A DNA stretch of 64,000 bases from Eudorina sp. 2006-703-Eu-15 (lineage: Eukaryota; Chlorophyta; Chlorophyceae; Chlamydomonadales; Volvocaceae). The position numbers and the translations under genes were made by a program. Location of the stretch: positions 1,134,898-1,198,897 of the forward strand of contig BDSI01000025.1 of the NCBI GenBank assembly GCA_003117195.1, given 5' to 3'. The notes beneath the pieces were generated by a model that made no database searches, was not told the origin of the DNA, and saw nothing but the letters and a program-made list of their open reading frames with translations. Below, piece after piece: positions 12,001 to 24,416 of this stretch; positions within the stretch are counted from its first letter, which is position 1, and each line of letters opens with the position of its first letter.

Positions 12001-12221
12001 TTGTTGGCGATCTTATCGAACACACGGAAGCTCTCACCGGGCTCCGCTGGGGCTTCCTGGTCGCGCAACGCCACGTGGGCCGTGGCGTAACGGTAGGAGA
12101 AGTACGCTGTGCCGCCAAACAGCACAGCCCCTCCCAAAGCAAGGCTGCCTGCTGTGATGGAAGGCGGTCCGGTACGGAGCGCAGCTCGAACGCCCCGAGT
12201 TGCTCTAAAACTTTTGGACAT
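9082..12221 (-). CDS. SAM-dependent methyltransferase, OMS1/METTL7-like, probably mitochondrial
   Basis: Eight exons on the minus strand, given high to low: 12221-11962, 11874-11790, 11585-11505, 11261-11190, about 9820 (or 9760)-9707, 9625-9569, 9489-9376, 9165-9082. All phases match, giving 268 or 288 aa depending on the exon 5 acceptor. Residues 1-20 (MSKSFRATRGVRAALRTG) look like a mitochondrial presequence, followed by a membrane segment at about 26-44. Class I methyltransferase motifs are clear: motif I GDVLEVSVGTGRN (101-113), FTDLSPQML, then FDTVVDTFGLCSHEDPV, then EMARVCKPNGKVLLLEHGRS, and C-terminal VTRWHFGTSYYIVARP. This is the UbiE/Coq5-like fold; the order matches yeast OMS1-type and METTL7-type proteins, whose plant and algal substrates are generally unknown. 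An in-frame ATG at 12305 would add 28 residues. Intron 4 carries a 19-bp minisatellite. The gene is divergent from the AASDH gene. Confidence 0.92.
10966..11180. repeat. 19-bp minisatellite, about 11 copies
   Basis: The unit CCCCATGCGAGGATGCAAG is repeated almost perfectly about 11 times. It lies within intron 4 of the methyltransferase gene, starting about 10 bp inside the donor of exon 4. The open frames through it (MRGCKPHA type) arise from the 19-bp period. Confidence 0.95.
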
Positions 12222-12515
12222 ACTCAAATATTGTATAAGTATCACAGAAAGCGACCAATAAAATTTGGAATGCAGCGCGATTTGCAATAGCGAACGGCAA
12301 GTCACCGTGGAACAGCTGTAGAGGATTGGCCAAACCTAGGCTGTAAATATTCATCTGTATCCTGACAAATAGCTCATTGGGTCAGCAAATCCAACCTGAA
12401 CTGATGAGCATAGCAGAGCCATTCTGAATCCGACACAGTACGGGAAACATTCGGTTGTACTGCCGCGCAGATTCAAGGCGTGGGGTTCTTTCGAGCTTGC
12501 GTATTCAGAGCGCTA
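12222..12515. promoter_or_regulatory. Divergent intergenic region between methyltransferase and AASDH-like gene
   Basis: 294 bp separate the two start codons (minus-strand ATG at 12221, plus-strand ATG at 12516), so both 5' UTRs and promoters must fit here. The region is notably AT-richer than the flanking exons. I see no unambiguous TATA box or other named element. If the methyltransferase starts at 12305, the gap shrinks to 210 bp. Confidence 0.6.
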
Positions 12516-15500
12516 ATGGTAGAATTAAAGTTTGAGTCGAAAATATGGGCGAAAGCAAAGGCGGCGCTGCAGGCGCCAACGGCAGCACTCGCAACTGTTC
12601 ACGACTGCAACGGTGGCATTCGAGTCCCGTTTGCCGCACTCCTGGACCAGGTGGGTGACAATCCTACTCTAAACAGGGCGTGTCTTTTGGCGAGCCCACG
12701 CCAGCGCCAGCGCTGACCTCCCTTTCCCTGCACGCCACTCGCCCAAACCCTGACAGGTGCTCGAACTGAAGGATCTGATCGAACAGTATCTTGAAAATGA
12801 AACTCAAGGTGGTGTTAGCGTCAGCGAGGGCTGGACTGTCGGTCTCGGCACGGCCAACAACACCCACCAGAGTGGCCAGCCGCCTCCGCTCCGCGCACCG
12901 GAGCCCGTCGAACCGCCACCCCCCGGCGGCTCCATACCCCACCCCCCGGCTGCCCCCGCCCCACGCCCCGACACACTCCCATGCATCGGACGCCCCGGCG
13001 GCGGCGGCGCGACCGGCCCCGAGCCGCCGGCGACGCGCAGGCCTGCCGGCCCTCCCGCGCTTGTGGCGGTGTTCAGCCCACCCTCCCTGGAGTACCTGCG
13101 GATGACCCTGGCGGTGCTGGCAGCCGGGTGGGTGGGTGGGGGAAGATCACCGTACTGCGGAGACCCGTACAGCCGTACCCTGTTGTGAAAGGGTGCCCCT
13201 TCCCCTGCCCCGCAGCGCAGTTTGAATGTGAATACCGTACGTCTACCGAATCCTACTATACTCCTCTCTGTCCCGGCCCCCCCCTCCCTCCCTCCCTCCC
13301 TCCCTCCAGCGCCGCTTTCCTGCCCCTGGACCCCACGTGGCCCCTCCACCGGGTCGCGGCGGTGGTGCGCCTGGCCCGACCCGACCTGCTGCTCGCCACC
13401 GCCGCCAACCAGCACCAGCTGCCTTGGGATGAGCTCCGGAACCTCGGGGGGCCCCGCCCTCGGGTGTGTGTGGTGCCGCTGGTCACGTCGTCGCTGTCGG
13501 ACACACCTCCCCAGCGCCCCGTGCTGGAGGTCCGGTTGCAGCCACAGCCTCAGCAGCCGCAGCAGCCGCAGCAGCAGCAGCAACAGCAACAGCAACCGAT
13601 ATCTGCGGACACCCCCGCAGTGCCAAGGGAAGGTCTACAGCCGCCTCAGCAGCCGCAGCCGCCTCCGCAGCCGCCTCAGCAGCCGCAGCCGCCGCAGCCG
13701 CTTGTTCATGTCGACAGCTCCGGCGCCGCGGAGGCAGCTGCTGTGGGCGTTGCGGCGGCGGCGGCGGCCGCTGCGCCGCCCAAATCCGTACGGCGTCTGC
13801 CGTTGCCGTACTTTGCGGTGCTGTACACCTCCGGGTCCACCGGCGAGCCCCAGGGCGTGTGTATGCGCGAGGACGCGTGGCTGGCCCGCATCGCCTGGAT
13901 GCAGGACAGGTACCCGCTGCGGGCCCCCGCACCACCTGTGCCCCGGTGCCCAGCCGGGCCGCCGCCACCTGCTGGATCCGGATCCCGATCCAGATCCAGA
14001 TCCGGATCCGGGTCCGGGTCTGGATCCGGGTCCGGGTCTGGATCCGATCATGGATATGGATTCCAAGATGGTGGATCTGGTGGGGGTTGTGATGTCGGTG
14101 GTCCGGGCAGCGCAGGGGGTCGCCCGACCCGCAGCCCTCCGCAGCCCTCCGACCCGGGTGGTGGCAGTGTGGTGTGCTTCTCGACGGCGGTCAGTTTCGT
14201 GGACCACCTCTGGCAGCTGATGGCGCCGCTGCTGGGACCCGGAATGGGAGGGCGGCCGGACTGCCCCGTCTCCGGGGGCGGCGGCAAAGTTGCGGAGGGC
14301 GGCGCGGCAGAGGGGGAGGAGGAGCAGCGAGGCGGCAGTCGGGGCGCGGACGCGGGTCCAGGTCCCTGCGGTATGGTCATTCCGGCTCCAGGGGCGGTGC
14401 TGCGGGCGGAGTCCTTCGTGGGGCTGCTGGCGGAGGAGGGCGTGACCCACCTGGTGCGGGGATGCGGGGGGGGTGCGGGGAGGGGGGCTGCGGGCGGGGC
14501 TGTGTGTGTGTGTGGGGGGGGGGGTGGCGGGGCTGCAGGGGTGCGGGGGTGCGGTTGGTGGGAGGGCGGTGGGCTCTTCGCCTCTGGGCCCATAAACCCC
14601 CCCTTACCTACCCTCACCTACCCTTACCGTTACCTCCTGGACGCCCCCAACACAACCCTTGTGTCAATCACACTGCAAAAAGTCACCGAATGGGTAGCAG
14701 CTGTCTAGTGGCAGCTGTCTAGTGGGGCAGACGACGACGCCGTGAAGGTGCGATGTAGTGTGATGCAGTGTGATGAAGGTGTGGTGTAGTAACTACGGCC
14801 CCACCGCCCCACCGCCCCACCGCCCCACCGCCCCCTGCAGGTCTCCGTACCCTCGCTGCTGCGCCACCTGCTGCCCGCCCTCTCCGCCGCCCGCGCCCGC
14901 CTGCCCCGCCTCCGCCTCCGACTGCTGGTCAGCAGCGGGGAGCCGCTGGCGGGGGAGCTGGCGGGGCAGCTGGCGGGGGCGCTGCCGCCCGGGGCGCGGC
15001 TGCTGAACCTGTACGGTGGGTCCCGACGCGCGGGTCGGTGGGTCGGTGGGTGGGTGGGTCGGGCAGACCCCTGCAGCATGTGGGCGGATGTAGCACACGG
15101 CATCGGAATTCGAATTCGGGTGACAATCAAGTCTTGACCACCTGGGCGGGGCTGTCCACGGGGTAGCCTTATCGGCCGCTGCGTTGGAAGGTGCGGCAGC
15201 CACAGCAGCGGAGCTGCGGAGCGGTGGCGCGGTGGCCTGCCCTCCCTCCCCCGCCCCCATTATTTCCTTCCTGATCCCGATCCTGCTCCTTCCATCCCTC
15301 CTCCCGGCCAGGCAGGCTGCACGGAGCTGACAGCGGACTGCACCTGGTTCGAGGTGGGGGCGGCGGCGGGACCGGAGCCTAAGCACCACGAGCACACCCA
15401 GCCCCACCAGCAGCAACAGCAGCAGCAGGAATACGAAGCCGGTGGCGGTGCGCCTCCAAGACAACACGTGGAGATAGATGCAGCGGGAACGGAAGGAGAA

Positions 15501-18500
15501 GGAGGCGGGTGGGGAGAAGGAGACGGGGTCGCGGCCGCGGCCGCGGGCTCAGCAGCAGCGCCGGCTGGACTTGCGGGAGCAGCAGCAGCAGGCGGTGCGG
15601 GTCCTGGGTCGGACCGGCGGTGGGGGCCTCGCCCCTGGGTGCCGGCCGGCTGGCCCATCGGCGACACGCAGATCCTGATCGCGCCGCCGCCCCTGGACCC
15701 GTCCGAGGACCTCCTCCACAGCTCCTGGGGGGCGGAGGCCGCGGACGCCGGGGGCGGTGCCGCCGAGGACGTCCTGAAGAACTCCAGGGAGGCAGACCCC
15801 GCAGAGGACAACGGCGCAGAGGACGCCGGCGCCGCGGTGCCAGCGGCGGGAGGCAGGGAGAGGCGGGATGGGTCGGCGTGTCGGGGCGGCGGCGGCGGCG
15901 GCGGTGAGGCCGCTCCTGGGGGCTCCCTGGACTTGCCGCTGGTGGTCGTCGAGCCGCTGCCCCGGGGGGCCGTGGGGGAGGTGTGGGTGGCGGGCAGCTG
16001 CCTCGCCGCCGGGTACTACACGGCCCCTGCGGCGGCGGCGGCGGCGGCGGCGGACGGGCCAGGAGCCGCCCCGCGCCCGCGCCCCGCCCCGGCCGACGGT
16101 CCCCTCGCCCGCCCCCGCTTCGTGCGAGTGCGGCTGAGTGCGGCCGCGCAGTCAGAGGCGGAGGGCCGCGTGGCGGTCGCCTGCGGGCGGCGGGCGCTGC
16201 TTCAGGCGGACTACTTCCAAACCGGCGACCTCGGCTACCTGGAGCGATCGAACGGTGGGTTTAAGGGGTTCTGGGGGGTTTTGGGGGGTTTTGGGGTTTA
16301 GTGCAAACTTAGTGCTAACATGATGTGGTTGGGGGGCCCGGTCGGAGGCGTGGGTGGGTGCGGACTACCGCAGTGTACAACTGCCGTTGGTGGGCTTGGC
16401 CCGCTAGGGTTGGGCGGGGTGGGGCGGCGGCGGTCCGCTGCGCCCGCTACCCCCAGTGCCCCCCCCCGATGACCACCGGGTGGTGGCCGTCCTGGGCGGG
16501 CGGATGACGTGGGAGGTGGGACTGGCACTGACCCCCGCGGTCTCCCAAGGGCGCAGTGCCCGTAGACCCGGGGGGTGGCGTGGTGTTGTCTGTTGTGCCT
16601 CCCACGGGGGGGGGAGGTTTGATGAGGACGACCGGCCGCCGTCCGTGTTGGTTGCTGTCGTACGGTGTACGATGTACGGCAACCAACCCGCCCGCACCCC
16701 GCAGGCTGCCTCCACGTGCTGGGCCGTGTGGACCGTCAGGTCAAGGTGGGCGGTGTACGACTGGATCTGGGGGAGGTGGAGGCGCTGCTGGAGACGCACC
16801 CGGGGGTGCGGGAGGCCGCGGTGCTCCAGGGGCCCGGGGCGGCGGCCCGGGCGGCGGCGGGGACGCGGGAGTCGGCGGCGGGGGCGGAGTCGCGCCAGCG
16901 GGAGTTGCGCGGCCCTGGCCCGCTGCTGCTGCGACCCGCGACCCGGCTTCTGGAGCTGCTGGTTTACGTGTCCTTGGAGGGATCTGCCACTGCAGCTACT
17001 GCTGCTGCTGCTGCTACTGATCCTGATGCTGCGATTGCTGGGGTGGAGGCTGAAGCGGATAGCGATGGCGGGGCGGCGGGGAGCAGCAGCCCGGTGGCTG
17101 GTACGGCAGCGGCAGCGGCGGTGAGGGAGGTTCCGAAGCCGTTGGCCGCCGACCTGCGGCACTGGCTGGCGGAGAGGCTGCCGGTGCGGGGCGGCCTCCG
17201 GATGCGCTTCGTCGCGCTGCCGCGACTGCCCCGTAACCCGGCGGGCAAGCTCTTGAGGCGGCTGCTGCCGCCGCCGCCGCCTCCACCGTCCCTGCTGCCT
17301 TCGCCCACGACGCAAATGATAACGCCAACAAACCCGGAGGATGAGTCCCGCTCTGCCCCGGAGGATGAGTCCCGCTCTGCCCCGGAGGTTGAGTCCCGCT
17401 CTGCCCCGCCCGGCGGCCTTGCCCTGGCGCCGAGGCAGCACACCCAATCGCCTGTGCCCCTCAGCCACCCGACCGAGTCGCAGCCGCAGCCGCAGCCGCA
17501 GCCGCAGCCGCAGCCGCAGCCGCAGCCGCAGCCGCAGCCGCAGCCGCAGCCGCAGCCGCAGCCGCAGCCGCAGCCGCAGCCACAGCCGCAGCCGCCTTCC
17601 CCGAAACGGCAGGAGAGCCGCCGCAGCCAGCTCCGGAACCAACAGCTTCCAGCAGCGCCTTCCGTCCCCGCCCCCATCCTCATCTCCACCGCCTCCGCCG
17701 CCCCTCCCCACAGCGAGGTGGTGGTGATGCGAGCCATCGTGGCAGCCACCGGTCTGACGAACCTGGAGGCCACATCCGACATCCTGGCGGCGGGCGCCAC
17801 GTCACTGGATGCCGTACAGATCGCGGGCGTGCTGAGCGTGGATGTACGGCTGGTGCTGGCGTACCCGTCGGCGCGGGCGCTGGCGGCGGCGCTGCGCGCC
17901 GCCGCGGCCGCCACAGCGCCAGCCCAGGACGGGGCCGACGCTGACGCTGCTGACGTGGCGGCAAGCGGCAGCAGGTCCCCATCCGCTGCGGGTCCCGAAG
18001 GGCTGCAGCAGCAGCGGCACCTGCGACACCAGTGGCGGGGTGGGGTTCGGAAGCGGCAATCACAGCCGTCTGCGGCCGGCGGAAGCGGCGGCGGAGCCGG
18101 AGCCGGCGGCGGCGGGGAGGATGCTGGTGGCGCCGGCCCGCCCGCGAAGCTGCCCCGCCGGGACAGCCTCCGTCCTGGCTGGCCGCTGCTGACCGCCCCT
18201 CTGATCGCATCTGCCGTACCGCCGCCGCCGCGTGCGGCGGGAACCGCGGCTGTTGCCCCTGCTGTTGCTGCTGCTGCTGCGGGGCGGGGTGGCGGCCAGG
18301 CCAGTACCGGAGGCGGCGACGCCGACATGGATGGCGTCGGCGGCGGCGGCGGCACCGGCGGCGGCGGCGGCGGCGGCGACGCGGGTACAGACGGCGAGCT
18401 GCCCGGGGGCGGCTGCCCGGGGCCCCTTCGACGCGCCCTGCAGACCTGCCGGCGCTTCACTTGGCGGTGCGGTGGCAGGTGTGGTGGAGAGAACGAGGCG

Positions 18501-21500
18501 GCGGCGGCGGAGGACGAGGAGGAGGAGGAGGAGGAAGTGGAGGATGGCGGCCCATGGGGCGGTCCGGGCCCTGGCCTGGACGACGACGAGGGACAGCCCC
18601 GGCACCGAGGGCAAATGGCGGCCTCAGCGGGCGGGGAGGAGGACCATCTGCTGGCTTTCCCCCCCTCCTCCTCGCCCTCCTCCCCCTCAGGGTCGACAGG
18701 GACCGACCCGTGGGTCAGGATCCGCGGCCGGTGGCGCTACCCTCTGCGGCGCTGCGTGGACGCCCCCGTGCTGCTCTTCACGCTGCTGCTGCACCACCTG
18801 GATCCGGATTCGGATTCGGGTTTGGACCCGGACTTGGATCTGGATCTGGATCCGGATCCGGATTTGAGCCAGCACCAGCAGCACCGGCAGCGCCGGCACC
18901 AGCAGCAGCAGCAGCAGCGGCTCCTGCGAGGGCTGGTGGCCTGCTCGCACGACGGCGACGTCGCGTGCCTCGACGCGTGCACCGGGGTGCCGTACTGGCA
19001 CGTCCGGCTGCCGGCCCGGGCGGAGGCGGGCATGGCCATCGCCTGGGGACGCCCGCCCTCCGCCACCGACGACGAAGACGACGAAGACGACGGCCCCAGC
19101 GGGCGAGAACCGCCACCGCCGCAGCCGCCGCCGCAGCAGCAGCCGCGTGGTGCGAGGGACCGATGGCGGGCGCCCACGCGGGTGCCGTACATTGTCGTGG
19201 CCTGCGGCGACGGGCGGCTGTACAGCCTGGACCTCGCCGACGGCGCCGTACGCGGCGCGGTGGACTGCGGCGGCGAGTTCAAGAGCCCGCCCGTGTGCGA
19301 CCCATGGGTCGGGGCGGTGTGGGCGACGGGGCACGGGCGGCAGCTGACGGTGATGCGGCCGCCGGACGAGGTGCTCGCCAGGTACGGATTGACCACCTTA
19401 GGCGGGCGCCCACCATAGGGGGGCGCGCTGATGCGGTTCCGGTGTCTCTTGATTGACACAAGGGGGCCTGATGGCAGCGGTGGTAGCGGTGGTGGTGGTG
19501 GTGGTGGTGGTGGTGGTGGTGGGGTGTGAGGGGGTGGCGGGGCCCATAATGGCGGCCGTCGTAGCAACGGAGAGGCCGCCGGAGGGCCCACCCGTGGCCG
19601 CCACATATGGGGCAACGCCACGAGCTATGAGGAACTCAAAGCCAGGGGAAGGCTGGCAGTCTGCGGCGGCATCTAATAAGCGGGCAGGGGTGGGTGTCCT
19701 GTCCGTGTTGAGCACCGGGGGGGTACGGAGAAACAGCCCAGACACACCCAGCCCGGGGGGCCGCACCGGGGGCCATTGATTGTGGCGGCCACGGGCGGGC
19801 CTGGGGACGTTCCGCATTTCAGGGCGGCGGGTCAGTCGCGGGTCAGTCGCGGGTCAGTCGCGGGTCAGTCGCGGGTCAGTCGCGGGTCAGTCGCGGGTCA
19901 GTCGCGGGTCAGTCGCGGGTCAGTCGCGGGTCAGTCGCGGGTCAGTCGCGGGTCAGTCGCGGGTCAGTGGTGGCGGGTTACGGTACCCGGGGGGCTTATC
20001 ATCAGCATCGAATCACCGCCTGCGGCGCCGTCAAGTCACTGTACGACACTGCCCTAGCCCGAAGAGTTACGTTTGTACGGCACCCTGGATTCACCCGCCG
20101 AACTCCGCCCTCCGGCGCACCCGCGCGCGCAGGTTCCCCATCGGTGTCCCCATGTCCACATCAGTCGCCTTCACCACCCTCCCGACCCCGGCTGCAGCCC
20201 CGGCTGCAGCCCCAGCTACAGCCACAGCTACAGCCCCAGCTCTGACCTCGGCGGTGCCCCTGGCCTTGGTGACGGCGCTGGACGGCAGCACCTCCGCTCT
20301 CCGGGTGGAGCTCAGCCATCGCCGCGCGCGCAGCAGCAGCGGCGGCGGCGGCGGCGGCGGCGGCGAAGTCGGGGGCGGCGGCGGCGGCGGGCACGGGTCT
20401 GTGGAGTTGCTGCGGCTGAGCCGGCTGTGGGTGCTGCGGGGCCCGGCGCCGGTGTTCAGTGCGCCGCTGGTCGTGGCGGTGCCGCCGGCCGTGATGCCGC
20501 CGCGGCCTGGAGGTGGACGGGCGGCGGCGGCGGCGGCGGCGGCCAGCGCTGCGAGGAACCGGGCGGTGGTCGGCTACGTGGACGGCACCGTGCGGGGCGT
20601 GCAGCTGCAACTGCTGGGGGAGGCGGAGGCGGCAGCGCGGGTGGGGCGAGGGGGTTTGGGGATGGAGCCTGAGGGGGAGGCGGAGGGGGTTGGTGCGGGC
20701 AACTCCTACGCATTCGGTGATCTTTTTCGCTATTTCGCTGTCTTTATTGACAAAGGGGGGTGCGGGCGGGTGGCCTGCCCCGCTTGGATGGCTGGACGGG
20801 CCCAGGAGGCAATAGGTGCTGGGGCGCTGGGTTCCTGCCTGCTTGCGCCTGCACCCCGACGTGACTCTGCGTTCAGTTTGCGATCGCGATGCTTCCTTCC
20901 ACACGCGCCTGCACCCCGACCTGACCCACGGGTCGTTCTCTGGGCTGCTTGTTGTCCGTTTCCAACACCCCCGCGGGGGACCCCAACCGACCCCTGGGAC
21001 TCCGTGCGGCCGCAGGGCGCAGCCACCGACCCACGGGTCGTGTGGACCGTGCGGCTCCAGGGGAACCTCTTCGCCGACCTGGCCTACCTGCCGCCGCCGC
21101 CGCCGCCGCCGCCGCGAGGACACGAACCGAGCTGCAGCCGCCGCACCCGCCGCCGCCACTCCGTCCCTGTGCCGCCGCCCTCGTCCTTACCGCCGCCGCG
21201 GGCGTCACCGGCGCCGCCGCCGCCGTCGCGGCCCCTGTCCGGCGGCGTCGTGATCGCCGCGACCCATGCGGGGCTGCTGTACGGACTCGACGCCCTGTAC
21301 GGCAATCATTTATGGCGGTTGGACCTGTCCTGCGGACCCATCTCCGCTGCGCCTGCGGCCGCCTGGTGGCCGCCACCGGCTAGATGTACGACCACCCAGA
21401 TCCCCGGGTCCAGCGCCGAGTCTCTTCCCAGCCCAGGATGGGGATGGGGGTCTAAGGGGAGGGTGGTTGCTGCTGATGCGGCCGACGGCGCCGAATGGCG

Positions 21501-22584
21501 CCAGGCCACTGGCGGCGGTGGTGACGGCGGCGGCGGCGGCGGCGTCTCGCTGTCGGCGGCGCCCGCGGCGGTGGTGACCGTTTGTGCCAGCAGCGGGGCC
21601 CTGATGGTGGTCCGCATCGGCCTGCTGCAGCAGGAGCAGCAGCAACCGGCGGCGGACTCCCCGATGCAGGTGCAGGTGCAGGAGCAGCAGGACCCGGCCG
21701 TGGTGGGCGGCGCTCGATTCCCAGGTGGGTGGGTGGGTGGCACCCCATGGAGGAGAGGTCGTGGGTTATGAACCGCGTGATGAGCCCCGCCGACCCCGCC
21801 CCGCCGACCCCGCCCCGAGAAATCGGCGGGGCCCATTGTTGCGGCTACAGATGTGTTCGGCGGCATGTGCATGTGGAATCCTCGGCGCCGCCGGAGGCAT
21901 GCGATTAATCAGATGCGCAGCCGGCCGACGGCTCGCTCGGAGGGCCTCCTGCTGGGGGGCCGCTGCCGTCCATAAGTGGAGGGGTCCTGGCTGGCGCGAT
22001 CCGAGACCAGTAGCATCCGCTTGCAAGCGCTTTCCGAGGCGGGTCACGACAGATATCTGTGGGGCCCGGGAGGGGAGGAGGGCCGGAGGGCGGATCCGTC
22101 TGCGCCACGCCCTGCGCCACGACGCGTCGCTCCTCCCAGCCAGACCCCGCCGGCAGCCCTTTCCTGCGCCACGCCCCCTACTTAACCCCTGCGCCCCTGC
22201 GCCCCGCCCCCGGCCCCCGGCCCCGAAGGGGAGGTCTTCTCGTCACCGCTGGTACGGATGCAGCAGCCGCCGCTACAGCCGCTGCTGGCGGGGCCGCAGG
22301 AGCAGCCGCCTGGGGCGGCTCCGTGTGCGCATCGCTGTCGGGGCGACCCGGGGCAGCTCGGCCGCGGTGAGGGTGCCGCTGGTGGCGGCGGCGGCGGCGG
22401 CGGGGAGGGCAACAAGGAGGCGCCTCGCGAGGGCACGACGCGCGTGGTGTGCGGGCAAGTGCAGGGCGGCCGCAGCCGGGAGGCGGCTGCGCGCCCGGCT
22501 CGGCGTGGCGCGATGTACGCGGGGTGCCGAGATGACTGCGTGTACGCGCTGGATCTGGATCTGGATCTTGATCCGGATATGTAA
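12516..22584 (+). CDS. AASDH: AASDH/ACSF4-like beta-alanine-activating enzyme (adenylation, carrier, PQQ propeller)
   Basis: Nine exons: 12516-12650, 12757-13127, 13310-14453, 14841-15015, 15316-16254, 16705 to about 19350-19380, about 20160-20640, 21016-21724, 22229-22584. The exon 6 donor and exon 7 acceptor are unresolved. The product is about 2,300 aa, roughly twice human AASDH, because of Gln/Pro, Ala and Gly insertions. Domains in order: AMP-binding domain with A3 motif YTSGSTGEPQGV (about 341-352), YFQTGDLGYL, GRVDRQVKVGGVRLDLGEVE and RNPAGKLLRRLL (catalytic Lys near 1103); a carrier domain with GATSLDAVQIA (phosphopantetheine Ser near 1288); then a C-terminal propeller with ACSHDGDVACLDACTG, VVACGDGRLYSLDLADG, FPGEVFSSPLV and MYAGCRDDCVYALDL. 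In animals this architecture activates beta-alanine and loads it onto its own carrier; the algal substrate is unknown. Hexamer repeats encode (QP)n and Asp-Pro/Leu tracts. The assignment is firm; the exact length is not. Confidence 0.88.
17481..17594. repeat. (CAGCCG)n hexanucleotide repeat, about 19 copies
   Basis: An uninterrupted CAGCCG run lies inside exon 6 of the AASDH-like gene. It is in frame and encodes a Gln-Pro linker between the adenylation and carrier domains. Such tracts are length-variable, so alleles probably differ. Confidence 0.95.
19828..19968. repeat. 11-bp minisatellite, about 13 copies
   Basis: The unit GTCAGTCGCGG is repeated about 13 times in the intron between exons 6 and 7 of the AASDH-like gene. 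A separate (GGT)n run lies at about 19480-19525 in the same intron. Confidence 0.95.
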
Positions 22585-23551
22585 CCACCAGGCTGTGCTC
22601 GCGGCTGGCGGGGGGGCGTCTGGGCTGCTTGGTTGTCGGCGCTAGGATTGTTGCGGGCTGCTGCTGCCCCATGGGTCGGTGGCGCTGCGCACGCGTTGAC
22701 TGCGTTGACTGCGTGTGTCCATACGTCCCAAGGCAGGCCACAGCAGGAGTGCCTGCCTAGCAAGGGGCATGGCTGAGTCTGGGCCCGGGAAGCGCCCTCG
22801 TATTCCCTCGTTGACTGTTTGTGGAGCATGCATGGCTTTCGGGGAATGCGCCATGCATACCGCCGGGTCGTCTAGGGTTCGAGGCGGAGGCGGAGGCGGA
22901 GGGGGGCGCACGCGCCCGTACCGTATGCCCACGTTGATCGCGTGTTTGTCGGGGGGCCATCATCCAACCGCCAGCTCCCAGACTCCAAACCCGGCGGCTG
23001 GTCATGGGGCCAGTTGGCGGTACACGATGACGTGTCCTTCGGATTGCCGTACATCGGGGACAAACGGTCACCTTCGGATTACCGTACATCGGGGCAACTG
23101 GTCGTTCCTCACTCTCAGACGGACTCGCGTGCCCCCCCGCACCCCTTCCGTCTGCACTGGCACTCACATACACTTACACTGACACATACACACACCTCGT
23201 TCCTCGCGGCTCAGTTCTTCACGACACATACACATACACATATGGCACGAAGCCACGGACATAGGGCCCCACCGCCCTGCGGCCCCTCAGCCCCCTCAGC
23301 GCAACCATATCGTACGGCCACCCCGCGAACACGGCAACGAATACCCACCATGGGCAACAGCCTACCAGCCTGCCCAGCAGCCCGCATCCCGATCCTGGAT
23401 GCGTCACCTCTGGGCGCCACTCAGAGCACAGGTGCCGGCAGCTGTCGAAACACCACGGCCGAGTTAATACCGAGTTAATACACACACACACACCTCCCGT
23501 ATGGGGCGGGTTAGCGCCCCCGGCCAGTGTCGGCCCGGCAGATATGTAACG

Positions 23552-23587
<36 letters not shown>

Positions 23588-24416
23588 CCGCCGTCCCGCT
23601 CGCCCGCCCGCCTTCCCCCTCAGAAGCTCAGAAGATGGGGCTTCCCCCCCCCCGCCTCCGACGCCCTCCTCAGGCGATCGATACTCTGCACACCGTCATC
23701 ATTATTTTCATTCAAGATAGTATCAATAATGTGTCATTCTTCGATCCGAGTCAACCACGACCCGCCAGCCGTGCACCAGCGACCCCCCCCCCGCGCACAC
23801 TCCCTCCCTCCCTCCTCCCCCAATGTCGATCAAGCCCGCGACAACCCCTCCCCCCTCCCTCCCTGCCCCCCCAAAAAGCATGTCAAGCGACGCAGCCCTG
23901 CCCTCCCCCGCTGGGGCCCCCAATGTCCACCTATGACAGCGAAACCGCTCCTCCCCTCCCGGCGGACTTGCGCTGCTGCTTCCCCCCTAAATGAGGTCCT
24001 CCCGCCCCGCCCCGCCCCGCTCGTTGGGCCATGTTGGGCCTCGTCGGGCCCCGCCCCATCGCTCAGAAGGTATCCCCACAACTGCCCCACGGCCTCCCAC
24101 CCCGAGGCGGCGTTCCCTCCGCGGCCAGGCCAGGCCGGCGGCGCCCCTCTCCGCCTCTCCGCGGCCCGGTGGCGTGCTGAGGAACGTGCCCCCGCCCCGC
24201 CCCGCTTCCGCGCTGCCCCGCCCCGCCTCGCATCCGCGCCGCCCTCCGCCCTCATGCCACCCCAAACATATATCCTTAAGATCGCCTCCTGGAGTTTCTC
24301 CCCTGGGGTCCGGGCGCTGCTGAGGGCGGGCGACTGGCGACCAGCGGCTGGCAGCAAGCAGCAGGCGACGGGTGACCCACCGGTGTGACCCGGCCCGGCC
24401 CCGGGGTGTGGGCCGC
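22585..24416. other. Intergenic region between convergent genes; CA repeats
   Basis: This lies between the 3' ends of the AASDH-like and DUF212 genes. It contains (CA)n microsatellites at 23162-23245 (interrupted), 23478-23491 and 23557-23584. A TGTAA at 23545-23549 could serve the AASDH-like gene but is distant. Long open frames here lack any recognisable domain, and I support no gene. Confidence 0.5.

Noticed and set aside
16964..18460. 498-aa open frame on the minus strand
   Set aside because: It is the shadow of exon 6 of the AASDH-like gene. GC-rich sequence with few A/T-ending codons leaves long antisense frames, and it shows no domain, only translated repeats such as Cys-Gly runs from CAGCCG.
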